Positions 12,201-22,560 of a stretch of DNA of 64,000 nt are shown here, piece after piece. Source of the DNA: Mycogone perniciosa. Its lineage: Eukaryota; Ascomycota; Sordariomycetes; Hypocreales; Hypocreaceae. The stretch is from NCBI GenBank assembly GCA_025331125.1, contig JAOALB010000056.1, forward strand, positions 186,001-250,000, given 5' to 3'. The notes below the pieces were generated by a model. It saw only the letters and a program-made list of their open reading frames with translations. It ran no database searches and was not told where the DNA came from. Within the stretch, counting starts at the first letter, position 1; every line of letters starts with the position of its first letter. The position numbers and the translations under genes are program-made.

Positions 12201-12731
12201 TCGCCGCGGACAACCAGCGTCTCATCTGTTCTCCCCAATTCAATCACTGGACAAGCGCGGAAGAACTCAGTCTTCTCATTCGTGAGTCGTGATTCCGACA
12301 CCGGAAGCACGCCAGGGAGTCCTACATTGACGTTTGCCATGCAGACTGTTGCAAATAACTTCCACGCCGAGCCGGTGGCTGTGGATCACGATGCCAATCG
12401 GTTTTATGGCAATGCAGCCCTAGCATCAGGGTCACGCCAAGTACAGGCAGGCGATTTATCAGGATACGATATGCACGAAGTGCCCCTTTCTGCGGTGTCG
12501 GGTCACAGCTCAAACGAGTTGTGCGGAACACAGGATGGTGGTAATACGACTTCATCCCTCACACGCTCGATTAAGGGCCACCAGCGACAGAAAGGGTCTA
12601 CAGATAGTATATCCTACATGAAGGAGGAGGAGAGCGGAGAGACACGATGGGTTATGGAAAGACGACGGACAGGTGAATCCGGACAACTGGAGATTCTAGA
12701 ACGAGAGGTTGTTGAAGGGGGGCGGATCTAG
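9279..12731 (+). CDS. Large intrinsically disordered protein, function unknown
   Basis: A single uninterrupted exon encodes 1150 residues from the first ATG. I do not recognise the family with certainty; it resembles large Ser/Pro-rich proteins conserved among filamentous ascomycetes. The first 400 residues are Ser/Pro/Arg-rich with polyproline patches (PPNDRPAPPVPPKDD). A short basic, helix-prone stretch around residues 400-435 (KQEKLLEERHRQRELDKKA) is followed by a strongly acidic Asp/Glu region at about 445-505. A second acidic Tyr/Asp patch lies near 790-815, before WYGQEFGFYATP. The Ser-rich C-terminal third ends in a charged segment (RWVMERRRTGESGQLEILER), a plausible conserved tail. 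There is no membrane segment or catalytic motif. A regulatory, scaffold or cell-polarity role would be a guess. Confidence 0.85.
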   Translation: MLSHLRFHRRGASNPTSPAPDQASPSPLSSQQSPFTPEAGSPLDGQLSSAGSSFLPPTLPPITRVTSTETNQGSDERHDAEKATKPDSRPPQALRYPYNKETGFIGGVALRNYQRDVEGRPDDRSRNQRPKPAAINTDLSTRPPPQLLNSAKSVKSFSPPTNMQSASSAVPSQRPSGSRFISEPPPTSSRNMATIEPQKGKKGLPFLKNPMSTLLLRRKANQSTPSILPLPLSSRSEEPTYDPRIKGTRVHDFSAPRRRNNIPTNDTVAIRSASRTNLSAEPDNRQSPVTDSRDNSLAVGQHDRHLSNASDSARRASVGTASQPIAQSSVSSIGTKSSSTELVLPPNDRPAPPVPPKDDIAMPSSQINASGTSQDAEVLAKTAGSTRTSRSRNVSLSSIPKHLKSTSSRFSFDMIGAAKQEKLLEERHRQRELDKKAALKDSRDSQFDEFDEDAFDYDAMMDDDGLEEKIPGINADFDEDDQFVDDQYLEDEYAENQEDPDNDQENFAGFVFQRSNPVSSVTSPGMMATPRDTEGKVIGFAMTKDTPSLPNFPLSPESNTLSWNHGLGVQVSGLGIQGMDISDASKQTETKDCPVSQPTSSDLPASAPRTMGHDDLYFDDGMGGFGNVFAEDLATEPEADGVPFDESIFDNDDTDQFGRPVPGAFARAQSLRLTTKRESVRRESDMTSRLSAQSRISQSTAHTSLSIEAHQSTSEEVAKATNLSPPINGNSTVAPQSAPPNGDFVAEYQAALAAAAYKAAASGKFERSLSPSQDGADNKAELSIKPLDSELHDDYDDYGYSYDDMNDFELDDDAIIAEANASALANDSDGWYGQEFGFYATPANHHSSHNSVSSLEDFGYANGGFFGPKGSSGLNRSTSGRVVSREPNLTPITERSEYSNRNSVMSLGMPPMSGTPTIQSPGLAQLAMMADRGDDQMTLSALLRLRTKTWGGSQASLVSSKDGSPRSERGETPGSPRTTSVSSVLPNSITGQARKNSVFSFVSRDSDTGSTPGSPTLTFAMQTVANNFHAEPVAVDHDANRFYGNAALASGSRQVQAGDLSGYDMHEVPLSAVSGHSSNELCGTQDGGNTTSSLTRSIKGHQRQKGSTDSISYMKEEESGETRWVMERRRTGESGQLEILEREVVEGGRI

Positions 12732-14332
12732 GATCGATCTGATAATGAGGTGAATGCCCCCACTTCGTGTTGTGCCAGCAATGTGGAAGGGTTGTCGATG
12801 GACGAGGTTTTGGAGCGGGCGGGTTCCGCGTATGACTTTGAGTTGTGGGTAGTCTACTCCTACTCTCTCAATGTGTTCCCATTATCTTGGGATGGTTAGC
12901 GTCTGGAAGTCAATGGGCTTGGTGTTCTGGAGTATTCAAAAATGGCACGGAGATCTTTGTTAGGATATGAATTAGGTTACAACTTTGAGGCCTTATTCGC
13001 AAGATGAAGGCAACAACCAAGACAAGAGCTTGGGAAAGCAGAAAGAATTAGAGTAATGCATATAGGCTGTCCAGATGAGCGCCGTTTATTCATCCGGGCT
13101 CCGCTCCGTACGGCGATCTAGACGATAAGAGTCCAAAGTACTAGTACTACTAGGGTAACTAAATAAGCATAGAAGATAATATCGCTTTTAGCTCATTTAA
13201 CTTTGTCCAATTTGCACTCTTCATCATCACGGCATTTGACAACCCTAGTTCTGTCCCATGTCCTAAGCTGTTTAGATTCCAGATAGGCTTGAGAAGGACG
13301 GCTTTACTGTTCCCCATACCGCTAACGCCTATTGTCCAGAAATTACGATATTATCACGAAGCACAATGCCGCTTTTGGATTTCATTCGCATGTTTGTACG
13401 GAGTGTCGGTCTCTTTATTCTACCTACTAGCGGGGTCCACCGATGCTAGCCGGGTTTTGTTTCGGAGTCCTGAGCATGTGAAACTGGAATTCCGTTGGGG
13501 ATGTACCAGGCCTTGGATCCCAAGAACTAGGTATGGCACTATGACGACCGCCAAGCTCAATGGCACGAGTCCCGATTCAGCGGAGTTTTTGTTGGCTCCG
13601 TGTGGGGGAGAGGGGATTCAACAATTTCGAGGTGAAGGATGAAGCGCTGATTGGTTGGTGGTCGAGTCCATCACACACGGAATAGAGCAACGTACTCGTA
13701 CGCTGCGACGATCATTGAGGGGAAGACAATTGAGCGAAAGGGTGCAGCTGAGAGCGGAGAAGACATGGTCTTGGTACTTCGTACACATGGTGATCAAGGG
13801 AGAAGAAGCCTGAAGGGCGGGCAGTGTGGCCTCAACTCTTTCAACTACGAGTATATGTATACACCCTTTGCCGGTGACTGGCTTCCTCGAACCGGCAAGC
13901 TTCATCTGAAGATGAACGCCACTCGTTGATCTGTCAACGGCGGAAATACCCTTTCGGAAACTCTACCTAGCGAAGGTTCTCTGGAGACCCATGTCGCTTC
14001 GTGCTACTCGAAGTGTTGCTGCACACCAATACGGTTAAGTGGTCTGCAAAACGGCATACCGGGTTGAGTTCGTCCAACGTTCTAGCAGATCTTGAGAGGC
14101 CAAACCCACACATGGCCAATGCCACCCGCTATCGACTCAATGCGCGCAAAAATGGCTGACATATGTACGTGCCCCCGCAAGCATACATGCAAGTACGAGA
14201 TTCAGTGTCGTTTCCGGCTTAGACGACGACAACCAACGAATCATGCTCGTGATGCTCAAAATCACATGCCAAAGAATCACTTCTGTACCGCCTTAGTAAG
14301 TCGCTCGAATGCAGCCAATATTATTCCGCCCA

Positions 14333-14352
14333 TACGGAGTACATACGGAGTA
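14333..14352. repeat. Double TACGGAGTA motif
   Basis: Two direct copies of the 9-mer (14333..14341, 14344..14352) form an 11-bp-period direct repeat. Confidence 0.8.
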
Positions 14353-14861
14353 CACTGCTAGATCCAGGCCCACCCACACCATGCCATTCTAAGAAGAGTC
14401 AAACACGCAAAACACGCAAAACATGCGTCCAAAACGATGGGCCTATCAGCAACATCCATTGACAGCACGGGAGACGTTTCTCTGCATCCTTAGAGGACAC
14501 TTCCATGGCGTTCTGCCCCACACATCGTGCCTGTGGGTGAAGTTCCAACGATACTGTATCTCCACCGAACGGGGCTCCCGTAAATGATGGGGTGACGGAC
14601 TGTCATATTTGACGGTTACTGGACGGTAAGCACAAGCACACTAGCAGGAATGATATGGCCGGAGCCTCTGCCACGGAGAAGCAGCTCGAGACGAGATCTT
14701 CGCGTGGCCTTTTACCACAAAGGGCCCTTGCGCTACCCCAGCCTTGGTCCTGTGCCTCATTGTTGTACGGCTCTGCGTTCTGCGGGCATTAATAGCCTCT
14801 GCCTCCCCCCATTCCGAGCTTCTTGGCTCTTCCTGTAACACAGGACTACAAGCATCTCTTT

Positions 14862-14895
14862 ACTCTCCCCTCTCCTCTCCTCTCCTCTCCTCTCC
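14862..14895. repeat. CTCTC/CTCCT pentanucleotide microsatellite
   Basis: About six tandem copies of a CT-rich 5-mer lie in the promoter-side region of the MFS transporter gene. Pyrimidine tracts like this are common upstream of fungal transcription starts. No further function can be read from it. Confidence 0.85.
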
Positions 14896-14913
14896 ATCCC
14901 TCCTTCTCGGGTT

Positions 14914-14921
14914 TGACGTCA
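14914..14921. promoter_or_regulatory. CRE/ATF-type palindrome TGACGTCA
   Basis: A perfect 8-bp bZIP (CREB/ATF, AtfA-like) consensus lies about 375 bp upstream of the MFS transporter ATG. Two more perfect copies sit in promoter regions in this window (36259 and 42415). Binding is inference. Confidence 0.45.
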
Positions 14922-15295
14922 CCCAACCGAGGTCTAGACCATATACTGAGACAAACAGTCAATCGTCTCACTCTTTACCTTTTACACAATTCACGTTGAG
15001 AGTCGAGGCCTGCCTCGAGCAAAGGTTCAAAAAACGCTAATTGGCTCGACTTGACACTTGAGTCACTTCTCAATTGTTATTAGGGACTGTCCTGCCTAGG
15101 CCATATGCTTAATTACTCGAGTTCTCCCCTCTGATCGATTGAAACTCATTAGCTTCGAACCAGCTGCTCGATCAAATCAAGCACGCTTACCCATGCTGCC
15201 GTGAGCCATTCTGCTCAGTATAAGCATCTCTTCCTCGTGATAGGCAACTTGAGCGCTTCCTCAGAGTCAATCGTGATCAACATCCACCCGAAGCC

Positions 15296-17193
15296 ATGGA
15301 TCTTTCTGCCGGCTCGGACAGGTCAGCCATTGACCCCAATCTACTGGAGAAGAAGATCGAAAGTGGAGGGCTCGATAACGGTGTGATTATCCCCGGCGAT
15401 GTTAGAAATGCCGATGGGTCATCACTGCGCAGCGGCGAGGACATTCTCTCCCTGCAGGATCTCGACCCAGCTCTGAACATGAAGATGTACCTGGTGAATA
15501 ACGTGAGTGATGGTGAAGGCTTACCGCGACCAAGGCCACGATCCCCATGACGGTGACAACGATAACACGGTCCTGCCCTAAACCTCTTGTAACACTTCAG
15601 AACTGACACCGCATTCAAGGCAATTGACGAAATCGGATGGACTCCGTACCATCTGAAGCTATTTTTCCTCAATGGCTTTGGGTCAGTTAATTCCTTGATG
15701 GCACACGGTGTCGAAACATTCCTCCCTACCCAGACTTGTAATTCTGGACAAACTCCATACTGACTTGCTTTCTCGCAGTTATGCTGTCGATTCCATGATC
15801 CTTCTCTTCCAGTCTATTGTGGCCGCCTCGGCATACCGCGAGTTTGGTGAACAGGGCTACAATAATGCTCTCACAATTGCTGTATATGTTGGTATGCTGA
15901 CGGGTGCTCTCTTTTGGGGCTTCAGCGCCGACGTCATTGGCCGCAAGCATGCCTTCAATATCACACTCTTCATCTGCTCAGTGAGTTGCATCATTGCTGG
16001 TGCCATGCCCAGCTGGCCAACCCTTGCACTCTTCATCGCGCTCCTCGGCTTTGGCGGTGGCGGTAATCTCATCATGGACACCACCGTCTTCCTCGAATAC
16101 CTCCCAAGCAACAAGCAATGGCTTTTGACCTTCCTCGCCGCGTGGTGGGGCTTCGGTCAGGCCATCACAGGATTCATTGCGTGGGGTTTCATGGTCCCGG
16201 AGCAGTGGAACTGTGCCGATGTCGAAACTTGCACCAAGGCCAACAACTATGGTTGGCGATATGTGCTTTTCACCGGCGGCGGTCTAGTTTTCGTCATGTC
16301 GATTCTCCGCGTCACAGTTGTCAGGTTGCGCGAGACACCGAAATATCTCTTGGGAATGGGCGAAGATGCCAAGGTTGTGGAAACTTTTCAGTATCTGGCC
16401 ACCAAGTACAATCGCCCTTGCTCGTTGACCCTTGAAAAGCTTGAGGCCTGTGGCACCATCCGATCGGCTCATAGCAGCAACCGCTTCTCTCTGTCAGAGA
16501 CCCGTATTCACCTTGCTGGCCTTTTCTGCAGCAAGAAGATCAGTACCTCTACGCTCCTGATCTGGCTGTCTTGGTCTCTTATCGGCCTTGCCTATCCTCT
16601 GTTCTACGTCTTTCTTCCGTATGTCACCCATCTCCCCTTGTTGTATCCCGTTCTATCTTTGGCTTTTGCAAGAGAATCATTGCTGACCATATCGTAGCAC
16701 ATATCTTGCGAATCACGGTGCAGTCTTCCACAGAACTGAGTTCGAGACGTGGCGCAACTATGCCCTCACCAACGTTAGCGGTATTCCCGGGCCAATTATT
16801 GCTGGATTCATGTGCAACACGAAGCTGCTCGGCCGCAAGTACACCATGTCGATTGGCGCACTCATCACCATGGCCTTCTTCTTTGCGTACACTTCCGTCA
16901 AGACAGCCGCCCAAGACACAGCCTTTACCTGCTTGATCGCATGCTTCCTCAACATTTATTACGGGACCCTGTACGCATATACTCCAGAGGTGCTTCCAAG
17001 CGCTCATCGTGGTACTGGCAATGGAGCCGCAGTCGCTTTCAACCGTATCATGGGCATCGTTTCGGCAATCGTGGCCACCTTCGCAAACACAGAGACCTCG
17101 GCGCCACTCTATGTCTGTGCAAGCATCTTCATTGTTGCCGCCGCCGTAGCCGCCATATTCCCCTTTGAGCCTTATGGACGACGAAGCTCATAG
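15296..17193 (+). CDS. MFS transporter, SV2/SVOP-like
   Basis: Exons 15296..15502, 15620..15681, 15779..16618 and 16698..17193 give 534 residues. The introns are 117, 97 and 79 nt, with donors GTGAGT, GTCAGT and GTATGT. Joining gives LVNN-AIDEIGWTPYHLKLF-LNGFGYAVDS, the conserved entry into TM1 of synaptic-vesicle-2-related major facilitator proteins. The MFS signature between TM2 and TM3 is present (GFSADVIGRKHAF), as is RETPKYLLGMGED before the central cytoplasmic loop, and about 12 hydrophobic segments follow to the C-terminus. It should be a plasma-membrane or vacuolar proton-coupled carrier. The substrate (sugar, carboxylate or other organic solute) cannot be read from sequence. An acidic cytoplasmic N-terminus of about 70 residues precedes TM1. 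Confidence 0.9.
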
Positions 17194-17544
17194 TCAATGT
17201 TCTGAAATAGGTGCTAGTGATGAGTTTGGTCGTTTTTGCATTCAACATGCTTCCTCATAAGAAAGGCAGCAAACAAAATATTAGACATAGTGATACCCCA
17301 AAGAAAAATAGAGGAACCAATTAAAAGAATTAGAACCGCGTTTATTTTCCGTTCAAGAAGACTTCAGTGGCAGGGTTCATGGGCACAGTACACATAAATC
17401 CTAAGCTGACTAAGGCACCCACTCACTTTCGCAACCCCCGAGCTCATGTGAGATCTTTCATCGCCACCATGCACCATCATGATCTCATAGCTTCGGGCTC
17501 CCTTGCATCGCATCCTGATTTTTTGTTCTTGGTTTTCAGAAATC
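17194..17544. other. Short tandem intergenic spacer
   Basis: This 351-bp spacer lies between the MFS stop and the chosen start of the next gene. A pyrimidine tract ending in TTTTCAG lies just before the ATG at 17545; it could be the 3' splice site of a 5'-UTR intron. Confidence 0.4.
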
Positions 17545-19131
17545 ATGTTGCCATCGCTGCAACGGAATACATTGCTCATTTGCAGACGATGTCACCAATC
17601 CTCAGGCCGTTTCGGAGAGGCGGAAGCACGTCGATATACCTCACAGCCTAGATCTCCAGCGAATGAACAGACCACGCCGGCGACGTTAAATGAGAAGAAT
17701 AAAACCCCAGAGACAGATGGGCCAAGCTTGGTACCCGAGCAGGGTGCAATGACGCGCAGATTGCAAGAAGCCACCGAGGAAGCTCTCTTAACAGGCGGAG
17801 CAGCAGGAAAACGCGCGATTCAAGATGCCGGATTCTCGGAGGAACTGAAGGAAAAGCTGCTAGATAAGATTGCAGATGCAAAATTCAAGGAGGAATATTC
17901 CGGTGCTTTCACAGAAGCGAATCTCATACCTGCGACGGGAGAAGGCACCAGACACATCGCTACCGCGCAGCCCTGGACCGGACAAGAAGCCACGCCAGAC
18001 GCGGTATTGAGGATGCTAGATGACGCGAAAAAGCCGCTGAGGCAAGAGCTGCGAGGCAAATTTGAGGCCCCCGTTGTTGATACCCGGGTGAAGCGTGGTC
18101 CTGGGATAAGCCCTGGCAAAAGAGTTGTGACTGCCCGGGATAGGGCCTCATTGTATGCCGGCATGAACATGAAAAACGACAAGGGCCTAAGCGAAAAGGA
18201 ACGGGAGGATCTGAAAAGGGAGTTTCGAGCGAGGTTCGAGCCAACCGCGCGAGCTGTGCCGGCGACCATCTCGGGTCTAGCTGCTTTGGCTAATGAGCGC
18301 ATCGAAGATGCCATTGCAAGAGGCCAGTTCAAGAATCTCCCTCGCGGGAAGGCCCTTGATCGAGACCAGGGGGCCAGCAACCCGTTTGTTGATACGACGG
18401 AGTATCTCATGAACAGAATAATCCAGCGCCAGGATATTGTGCCGCCGTGGATCGAGAAGCAGCAAGAACTTGTCAAGGCTGCGAATTCCTTCCGCGTACA
18501 GTTGAGGAGTAACTGGAAGCGCCATGCGTCGAGGATGATTGCGGCCAGGGGGGGGTCACTGCAGGAGCAGATGACGAGGGCAGAGCAATATGCTGCGGCG
18601 GAGAGACTATATAATCCTCGACTGAGAAGCGAGGATCAGTCAGCTACATCAGAAATTATGATGGGGAGTCTTGACGTAGGCGAATCGCCGCAAGAAGACA
18701 CTACGACAAGCATAGCTACTTCGACCTCGACAGCATCACCAGCTTCCGGGACTCCGTTGCCACCACCATTCCGCGATCCGACATGGGAAAAAGCGGAACA
18801 CGCATATATGGCTCTTTCAATAGAGAACTTGAACAGCATCGCGAGAAGCTACAATCTCATGGCGCCGGAACTGGCCAAGAAGCCATATTACACCCTGCAG
18901 CGGGAGTTGGAAGCTTGCTACGCAGATGTTGCACCGTTGGTGGCGAATGATATCAAGGAGAGGGCCACGAGGCCCGCTTCGTCGGGTCTCTCGCGGAAAC
19001 AATCGTCGGCCAAAGGGGAGGGGATCTTGAGTAGTTTCGAGGGCGGAGAGACGGTGCGGATATATGAAAATGCGAATGCGAAGCCATATGGGTTCAAGGA
19101 ATGGTGGAGTGACTTTTGGAAGAAGGAGTAG
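17545..19131 (+). CDS. Mitochondrial DUF1992 / DNAJC28-like protein
   Basis: Single-exon frame. I choose the ATG at 17545 (528 residues) over 17503. It begins MLPSLQRNTLLICRRC with a basic, Ser-rich, Asp/Glu-poor start ending near ARRYTSQP, a typical mitochondrial presequence. TTTTCAG lies immediately upstream of it. The conserved core at about residues 255-345 reads LANERIEDAIARGQFKNLPR and GKALDRD, followed by NPFVDTTEYLMNRII and a helical PWIEKQQEL segment. This is the DUF1992 domain, named DNAJC28 in animals although no J domain is present. The C-terminal part adds a helical block around YMALSIENLNSIARSYNLM and a Trp-rich end (FKEWWSDFWKKE). Likely a matrix protein of unclear function, length typical of fungal members. 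Confidence 0.85.
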   Translation: MLPSLQRNTLLICRRCHQSSGRFGEAEARRYTSQPRSPANEQTTPATLNEKNKTPETDGPSLVPEQGAMTRRLQEATEEALLTGGAAGKRAIQDAGFSEELKEKLLDKIADAKFKEEYSGAFTEANLIPATGEGTRHIATAQPWTGQEATPDAVLRMLDDAKKPLRQELRGKFEAPVVDTRVKRGPGISPGKRVVTARDRASLYAGMNMKNDKGLSEKEREDLKREFRARFEPTARAVPATISGLAALANERIEDAIARGQFKNLPRGKALDRDQGASNPFVDTTEYLMNRIIQRQDIVPPWIEKQQELVKAANSFRVQLRSNWKRHASRMIAARGGSLQEQMTRAEQYAAAERLYNPRLRSEDQSATSEIMMGSLDVGESPQEDTTTSIATSTSTASPASGTPLPPPFRDPTWEKAEHAYMALSIENLNSIARSYNLMAPELAKKPYYTLQRELEACYADVAPLVANDIKERATRPASSGLSRKQSSAKGEGILSSFEGGETVRIYENANAKPYGFKEWWSDFWKKE

Positions 19132-19806
19132 GTGAAGGGCCATCTTCACAAAACTCGGGACCGGAATGAGCGCATGCAAACTCTATCGATATGGACAACC
19201 TATTGTATGTTCCAGACTCGGATGCAGGTTTAAAAAATCTTGCCAGGCTGGTAGCGCTGCTTCGGGGTTGTTTTGTGATAACTCCCAAATAACACTTCAT
19301 TGGCTATTTTCATGTTACCACCTGAAGTTTTTTTGTGCTGAGAACTAACACAAAATGCTCACAGATTGTCACCATGAGTAACTCAAATGTAAGAAAAGAG
19401 TATGTCTTGAACGATGCTCTAGCGAAGCAAGTTCTGGGATGACTCTTACATCTTTAATATCCACGAGGTTGTCTCTTGCCAATATTCTATCACTCGCCCC
19501 CATGCTATAACACTGATGAACGAAACAGGATCACTCTCATTGAAACCAAGACTGGACAGCGACGGTGCTTTGTAGCACACAAAAACAGTTGCTACGTTCA
19601 GGGTGTCAACCTTTTTTCTCATTAAGATCCCTTCCATTTAACCGCATATCAACAATGGGTATTATTCCATATTTCAGAAGTAAAACCCCAACAACTAGGG
19701 TAAGTTCAGTGGCTAAGACGTCTGAATCATCTTCGTGAAACCTGTATAATGCAGAGGATCGGCCTGACACACATCAAGTTCCGGTGTTCCTTCAGCATCG
19801 GCAATA
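19132..19806. other. Intergenic spacer before the tRNA gene
   Basis: This 675-bp stretch has no coding signal. It includes the 3' UTR of the DUF1992 gene and the 5' flank of the tRNA gene. Frames here are all under 70 codons without motifs. Confidence 0.5.
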
Positions 19807-19922
19807 GGCACTTTGGCCGAGTGGTCTAAGGCGCCGTGTTCAGGTCTTGTTTCGAAGTCAGCTTCGAGACGATCCTCTTCGCGGTCTAGTAATAGGCGAG
19901 GGTTCGAATCCCTCAGGTGTCA
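19807..19922 (+). tRNA. tRNA-Leu(CAG) with 34-nt intron
   Basis: The gene folds as a class II tRNA. The acceptor is GGCACTT with AGGTGTC (two wobble pairs) plus discriminator A. The D arm has GCC/GGC stems, the anticodon stem is CCGTG with CGCGG, and the loop TTCAGGT carries anticodon CAG. A long variable arm (CTA-GTAA-TAG) and the T arm GAGGG-TTCGAAT-CCCTC follow. The canonical intron lies directly after the base 3' of the anticodon, at 19845..19878. Internal promoter boxes A (TGGCCGAGTGG) and B (GGTTCGAATCC) are intact. A T5 run at 19928..19932 is a plausible RNA polymerase III terminator. Confidence 0.95.
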
Positions 19923-19927
19923 TTCAA

Positions 19928-19932
19928 TTTTT
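19928..19932 (+). terminator. RNA polymerase III oligo-T terminator
   Basis: A T5 run begins 6 nt after the tRNA discriminator base, the expected place and form for Pol III termination. Confidence 0.7.
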
Positions 19933-20569
19933 GCTCTTTTCCCTTCACAACTTAGCTGTGGAGATTAAAGATACTGATGTCTTATCTTTTTGCACGGATA
20001 AGTTCATCGAAGAGAATTGCAGCCCATTCTTCACGTTGATTCTCACTTGGGCAATTTTGCTGAGCTTGCTTGGTATTACTACCACACCGTACCGATTACT
20101 TCTCGATTAATATCTTATGCCTATCTGTAAGCCAATCACTCGTAGTACTAGCTAGTACTACTACTAGTATTTTCGTTTATACAATGGCTAGAACAAAGTT
20201 TCGGGCCCCCTTCGTAGCTTTTTCTTAAGAACTTTTTGATCCCCCACTGTATCTACGACTTCATGTATCAAGGTGGAGAAAAACGAAGGAACTTTTTTCT
20301 GACCCGTCGGCTGAGTGGACAACTCGGAATCAATACTCCGTAGTGGAGATGTAAAGTTTGCCATGTCGGCTACCGGCAGTGGCAATACTATGAGTGTTAC
20401 TCGTATACCTAGAGAGTGGATAATACTAGGATCTTCAAGACACAAAGGCCCGATATACCGTCGGCTATTCCGGAAGCTGTAATATCAGGAGATGAAGCAC
20501 ACGACTCAACAAGTCAGATAGGTATTCATTTGTCATGACAGCGCATTAATACTAGGTAGTTCTATTCTA
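19933..20569. other. Intergenic spacer, tRNA to PTR2
   Basis: About 640 bp without coding signal. It contains a TAGTAC/CTAGTA-rich inverted patch near 20141..20168 and one TACTCCGTA motif at 20334..20342. It includes the 3' flank of the minus-strand transporter. Confidence 0.5.
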
Positions 20570-22560
20570 TTAAATCTCATCACTCTTGGTTGCCGCCGGT
20601 TCCTCGCGGTCAAGGTCATACATCTTATCTTCGTCGGCATCGTAATGGCGGAAAAGAAAATAAAAGAGGACAGAGGTGACAGCACAGGCGACAGCAATGC
20701 CTACGTATGTCCACTGGAAATCTGGGTCCTTGGAAACGGAAACCAGTGCCTCACCAATGGCTGATCCGAAGGCAACGGTGAGCAGATACAAACTCTGCAC
20801 AAACGACTTCATGCTAGGTGGGGCCTTGGTGTAAGCATACTCCAAGCCTGTGACGGAGATGAAGATCTCTGACAGGCCAATGAACACGTAGGCCGGGGTC
20901 TGGATGGCAATGTGCACGTTGTTGGGGAGCGACTGGCCACCGACTGTGGCGGCAGCGCAGACAAGCGGGCTGTCGTAACAGGGGCCAGCCGAGTAGATCA
21001 AGTGTTGAACAATTGCGGCGTAGGCGGTGCAGAGACCAGCGAGGACGAAGCCAATAGTGATACGCGCAATAGGGCGGAGGTTGATGCCCATCTTGCGGAG
21101 TCCTGGGTAGATGAACATGTCGAGAAGGGGAGTGAAGATCAGGATGCAGATGGGGTCGAAGTTTTGCATGAAATCGTTGGGCATGCCGTGGCCCTCCATT
21201 TGACTGGCCTGGTAGACAAAGTTGGTCGTGAATTGGTTGTATGCGACCCAGAAGATAGGATCTGGAGGGATAATGTTAGCTTATGGTTCTTGGTTAGGCG
21301 AGAAAAGGGCATAGATATCCGACTTACAGAAAACAAACACCTTGCAAGCACGAATGGCCCGCTTGAGCTCCTCGACAAAGTGGTCGTTCCATGCAACCGT
21401 CTTTGTCTTTCCATTAGCCTCTCGCCACGAAGGCTTGGCCGCATCCATGTTGCGCGACATGATCATCATGCCAATGGCCTTGAAAGCATCCGTAATGACA
21501 GAGCCCTGAGGCGGGTGGATGATGTACGACTTGCGGCGCAAAAGCAGGATGGCGATACTGATGTTGAACACGCAGAAGCAAAGCAGGTAAGCGGTCCAGA
21601 AACCTGTGTACTTTTCCATAAAGGGCGTGGCAATGAGGGAGAGCGATCCCAAATTGATACACCAGTAGAAGATCATGTAAATGCGCTGGTAGGTGATGGC
21701 CGGGTCGATGATGACGCGCTCGCCGCTCGCCTCCGTCTTCATAGCCATAGTACGACGCTGGTACTGGTCGGCAATAAGAGGTGCAATGTTGGACTTGATA
21801 CCGCCAGTGCCCAGGCCGATGACGATGATGGCCACGATGTAGCCGGGCAGACCGGAGCCGTGGGCCATGGCGGAGGGCAGGGAGGTAATCCATAAGACAA
21901 GAAGGCCGAGCCAGTAGATGATACAGAAGGCGAGAATGGTAGTGTATTTGCCGAGATACTGGTCGGAGATGATGGCACCGAGGATAGGGGTCACTGTCGT
22001 CAAGAGTCAGAGGCAAACCTGGCAAGTACTGGTATACGTTAGATGGCATACCGTATGAGAACCACTGGAAGAACAAATTGAGACCAGTGGCAGCCTGGAC
22101 GCCCAGTCCCAGGCCAGGGGTGCTGTCATTTGGGCCGTTGCTAATGTAGTTCTGGAACAAGCCGGAAGCACCATAGAAGGTGAAGCGCTCGGTGAGCTCG
22201 ACGATGGCGACGAGATAGGCTGAGATGGGCAAGTTCTCGCCCACACGGCGCAGGGTGCGCTTCTCGTATTCACTGGGCTCCTCGCCATCGGGAGTTGGCG
22301 CTGCCTCGGCCTCGTCTGGTGAGATGATGGCGCCCTTCTTCTCGTCTAGGAACTCGGAGGCGATGAAACCCCCCGCGAGGTCTTTGGTCTCCTGGTTATG
22401 CACGCGCGCTTTGAACTCGCTGTGGAGCCTGGAGAAGAGAAGCTGTTAGATTGTGAAGAAGAAGGAGAAGTAGTTTTTCGTGGGGGTTTTCCTTTTCCCT
22501 CTCCATGGAATTGGGTTGTTAAACGTACTCGGCGGCTGTATCTTCGTGGTTGTTCGCCAT
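20570..22560 (-). CDS. Proton-dependent oligopeptide transporter, PTR2 type
   Basis: Exons 22560..22529, 22428..22052, 21993..21328 and 21261..20570 give 588 residues. Introns are 100, 58 and 66 nt (donors GTACGT, GTATGC, GTAAGT). The only true ATG lies in a 32-nt first exon; the apparent start near 22403 is a GTG inside exon 2. Joining gives MANNHEDTAAELHSEFK, then ENLPISAYLVAIVELTERF, the PTR2 entry motif with the E-x-x-E-R-F residues of POT carriers. FSYVTPILGAIISDQYLGKY matches PTR2 signature 1, and VFYPIFWVAYNQ is seen later. Fungal PTR2 proteins are 12-TM plasma-membrane symporters importing di- and tripeptides with protons. The C-terminal tail is acidic. Confidence 0.93.

Larger units (their letters stand above)
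12732..15295. other. Intergenic, 2.6 kb, promoter of the MFS gene at its right end
   Basis: No gene is supportable: frames at 13289..13642 and 13651..13929 have no motif or splice-linked continuation. Two TACGGAGTA copies lie at 14333 and 14344. A (CTCTC)n microsatellite lies at about 14862..14895, and a perfect TGACGTCA element at 14914..14921, about 375 bp before the transporter start. The last 300 bp are pyrimidine-rich, as in many fungal core promoters. Confidence 0.5.

Noticed and set aside
20912..21895. Plus-strand 327-codon open frame opposite the PTR2 gene
   Set aside because: It lies antisense to conserved transporter exons and an intron. Its composition (His/Asp/Val-rich, no motif) is that of a shadow frame on GC-rich coding DNA.
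22403..22414. PTR2 start at 22403
   Set aside because: That codon is GTG. A 32-nt upstream exon with ATG, a GTACGT donor and a CTCCAG acceptor restores the family N-terminus.
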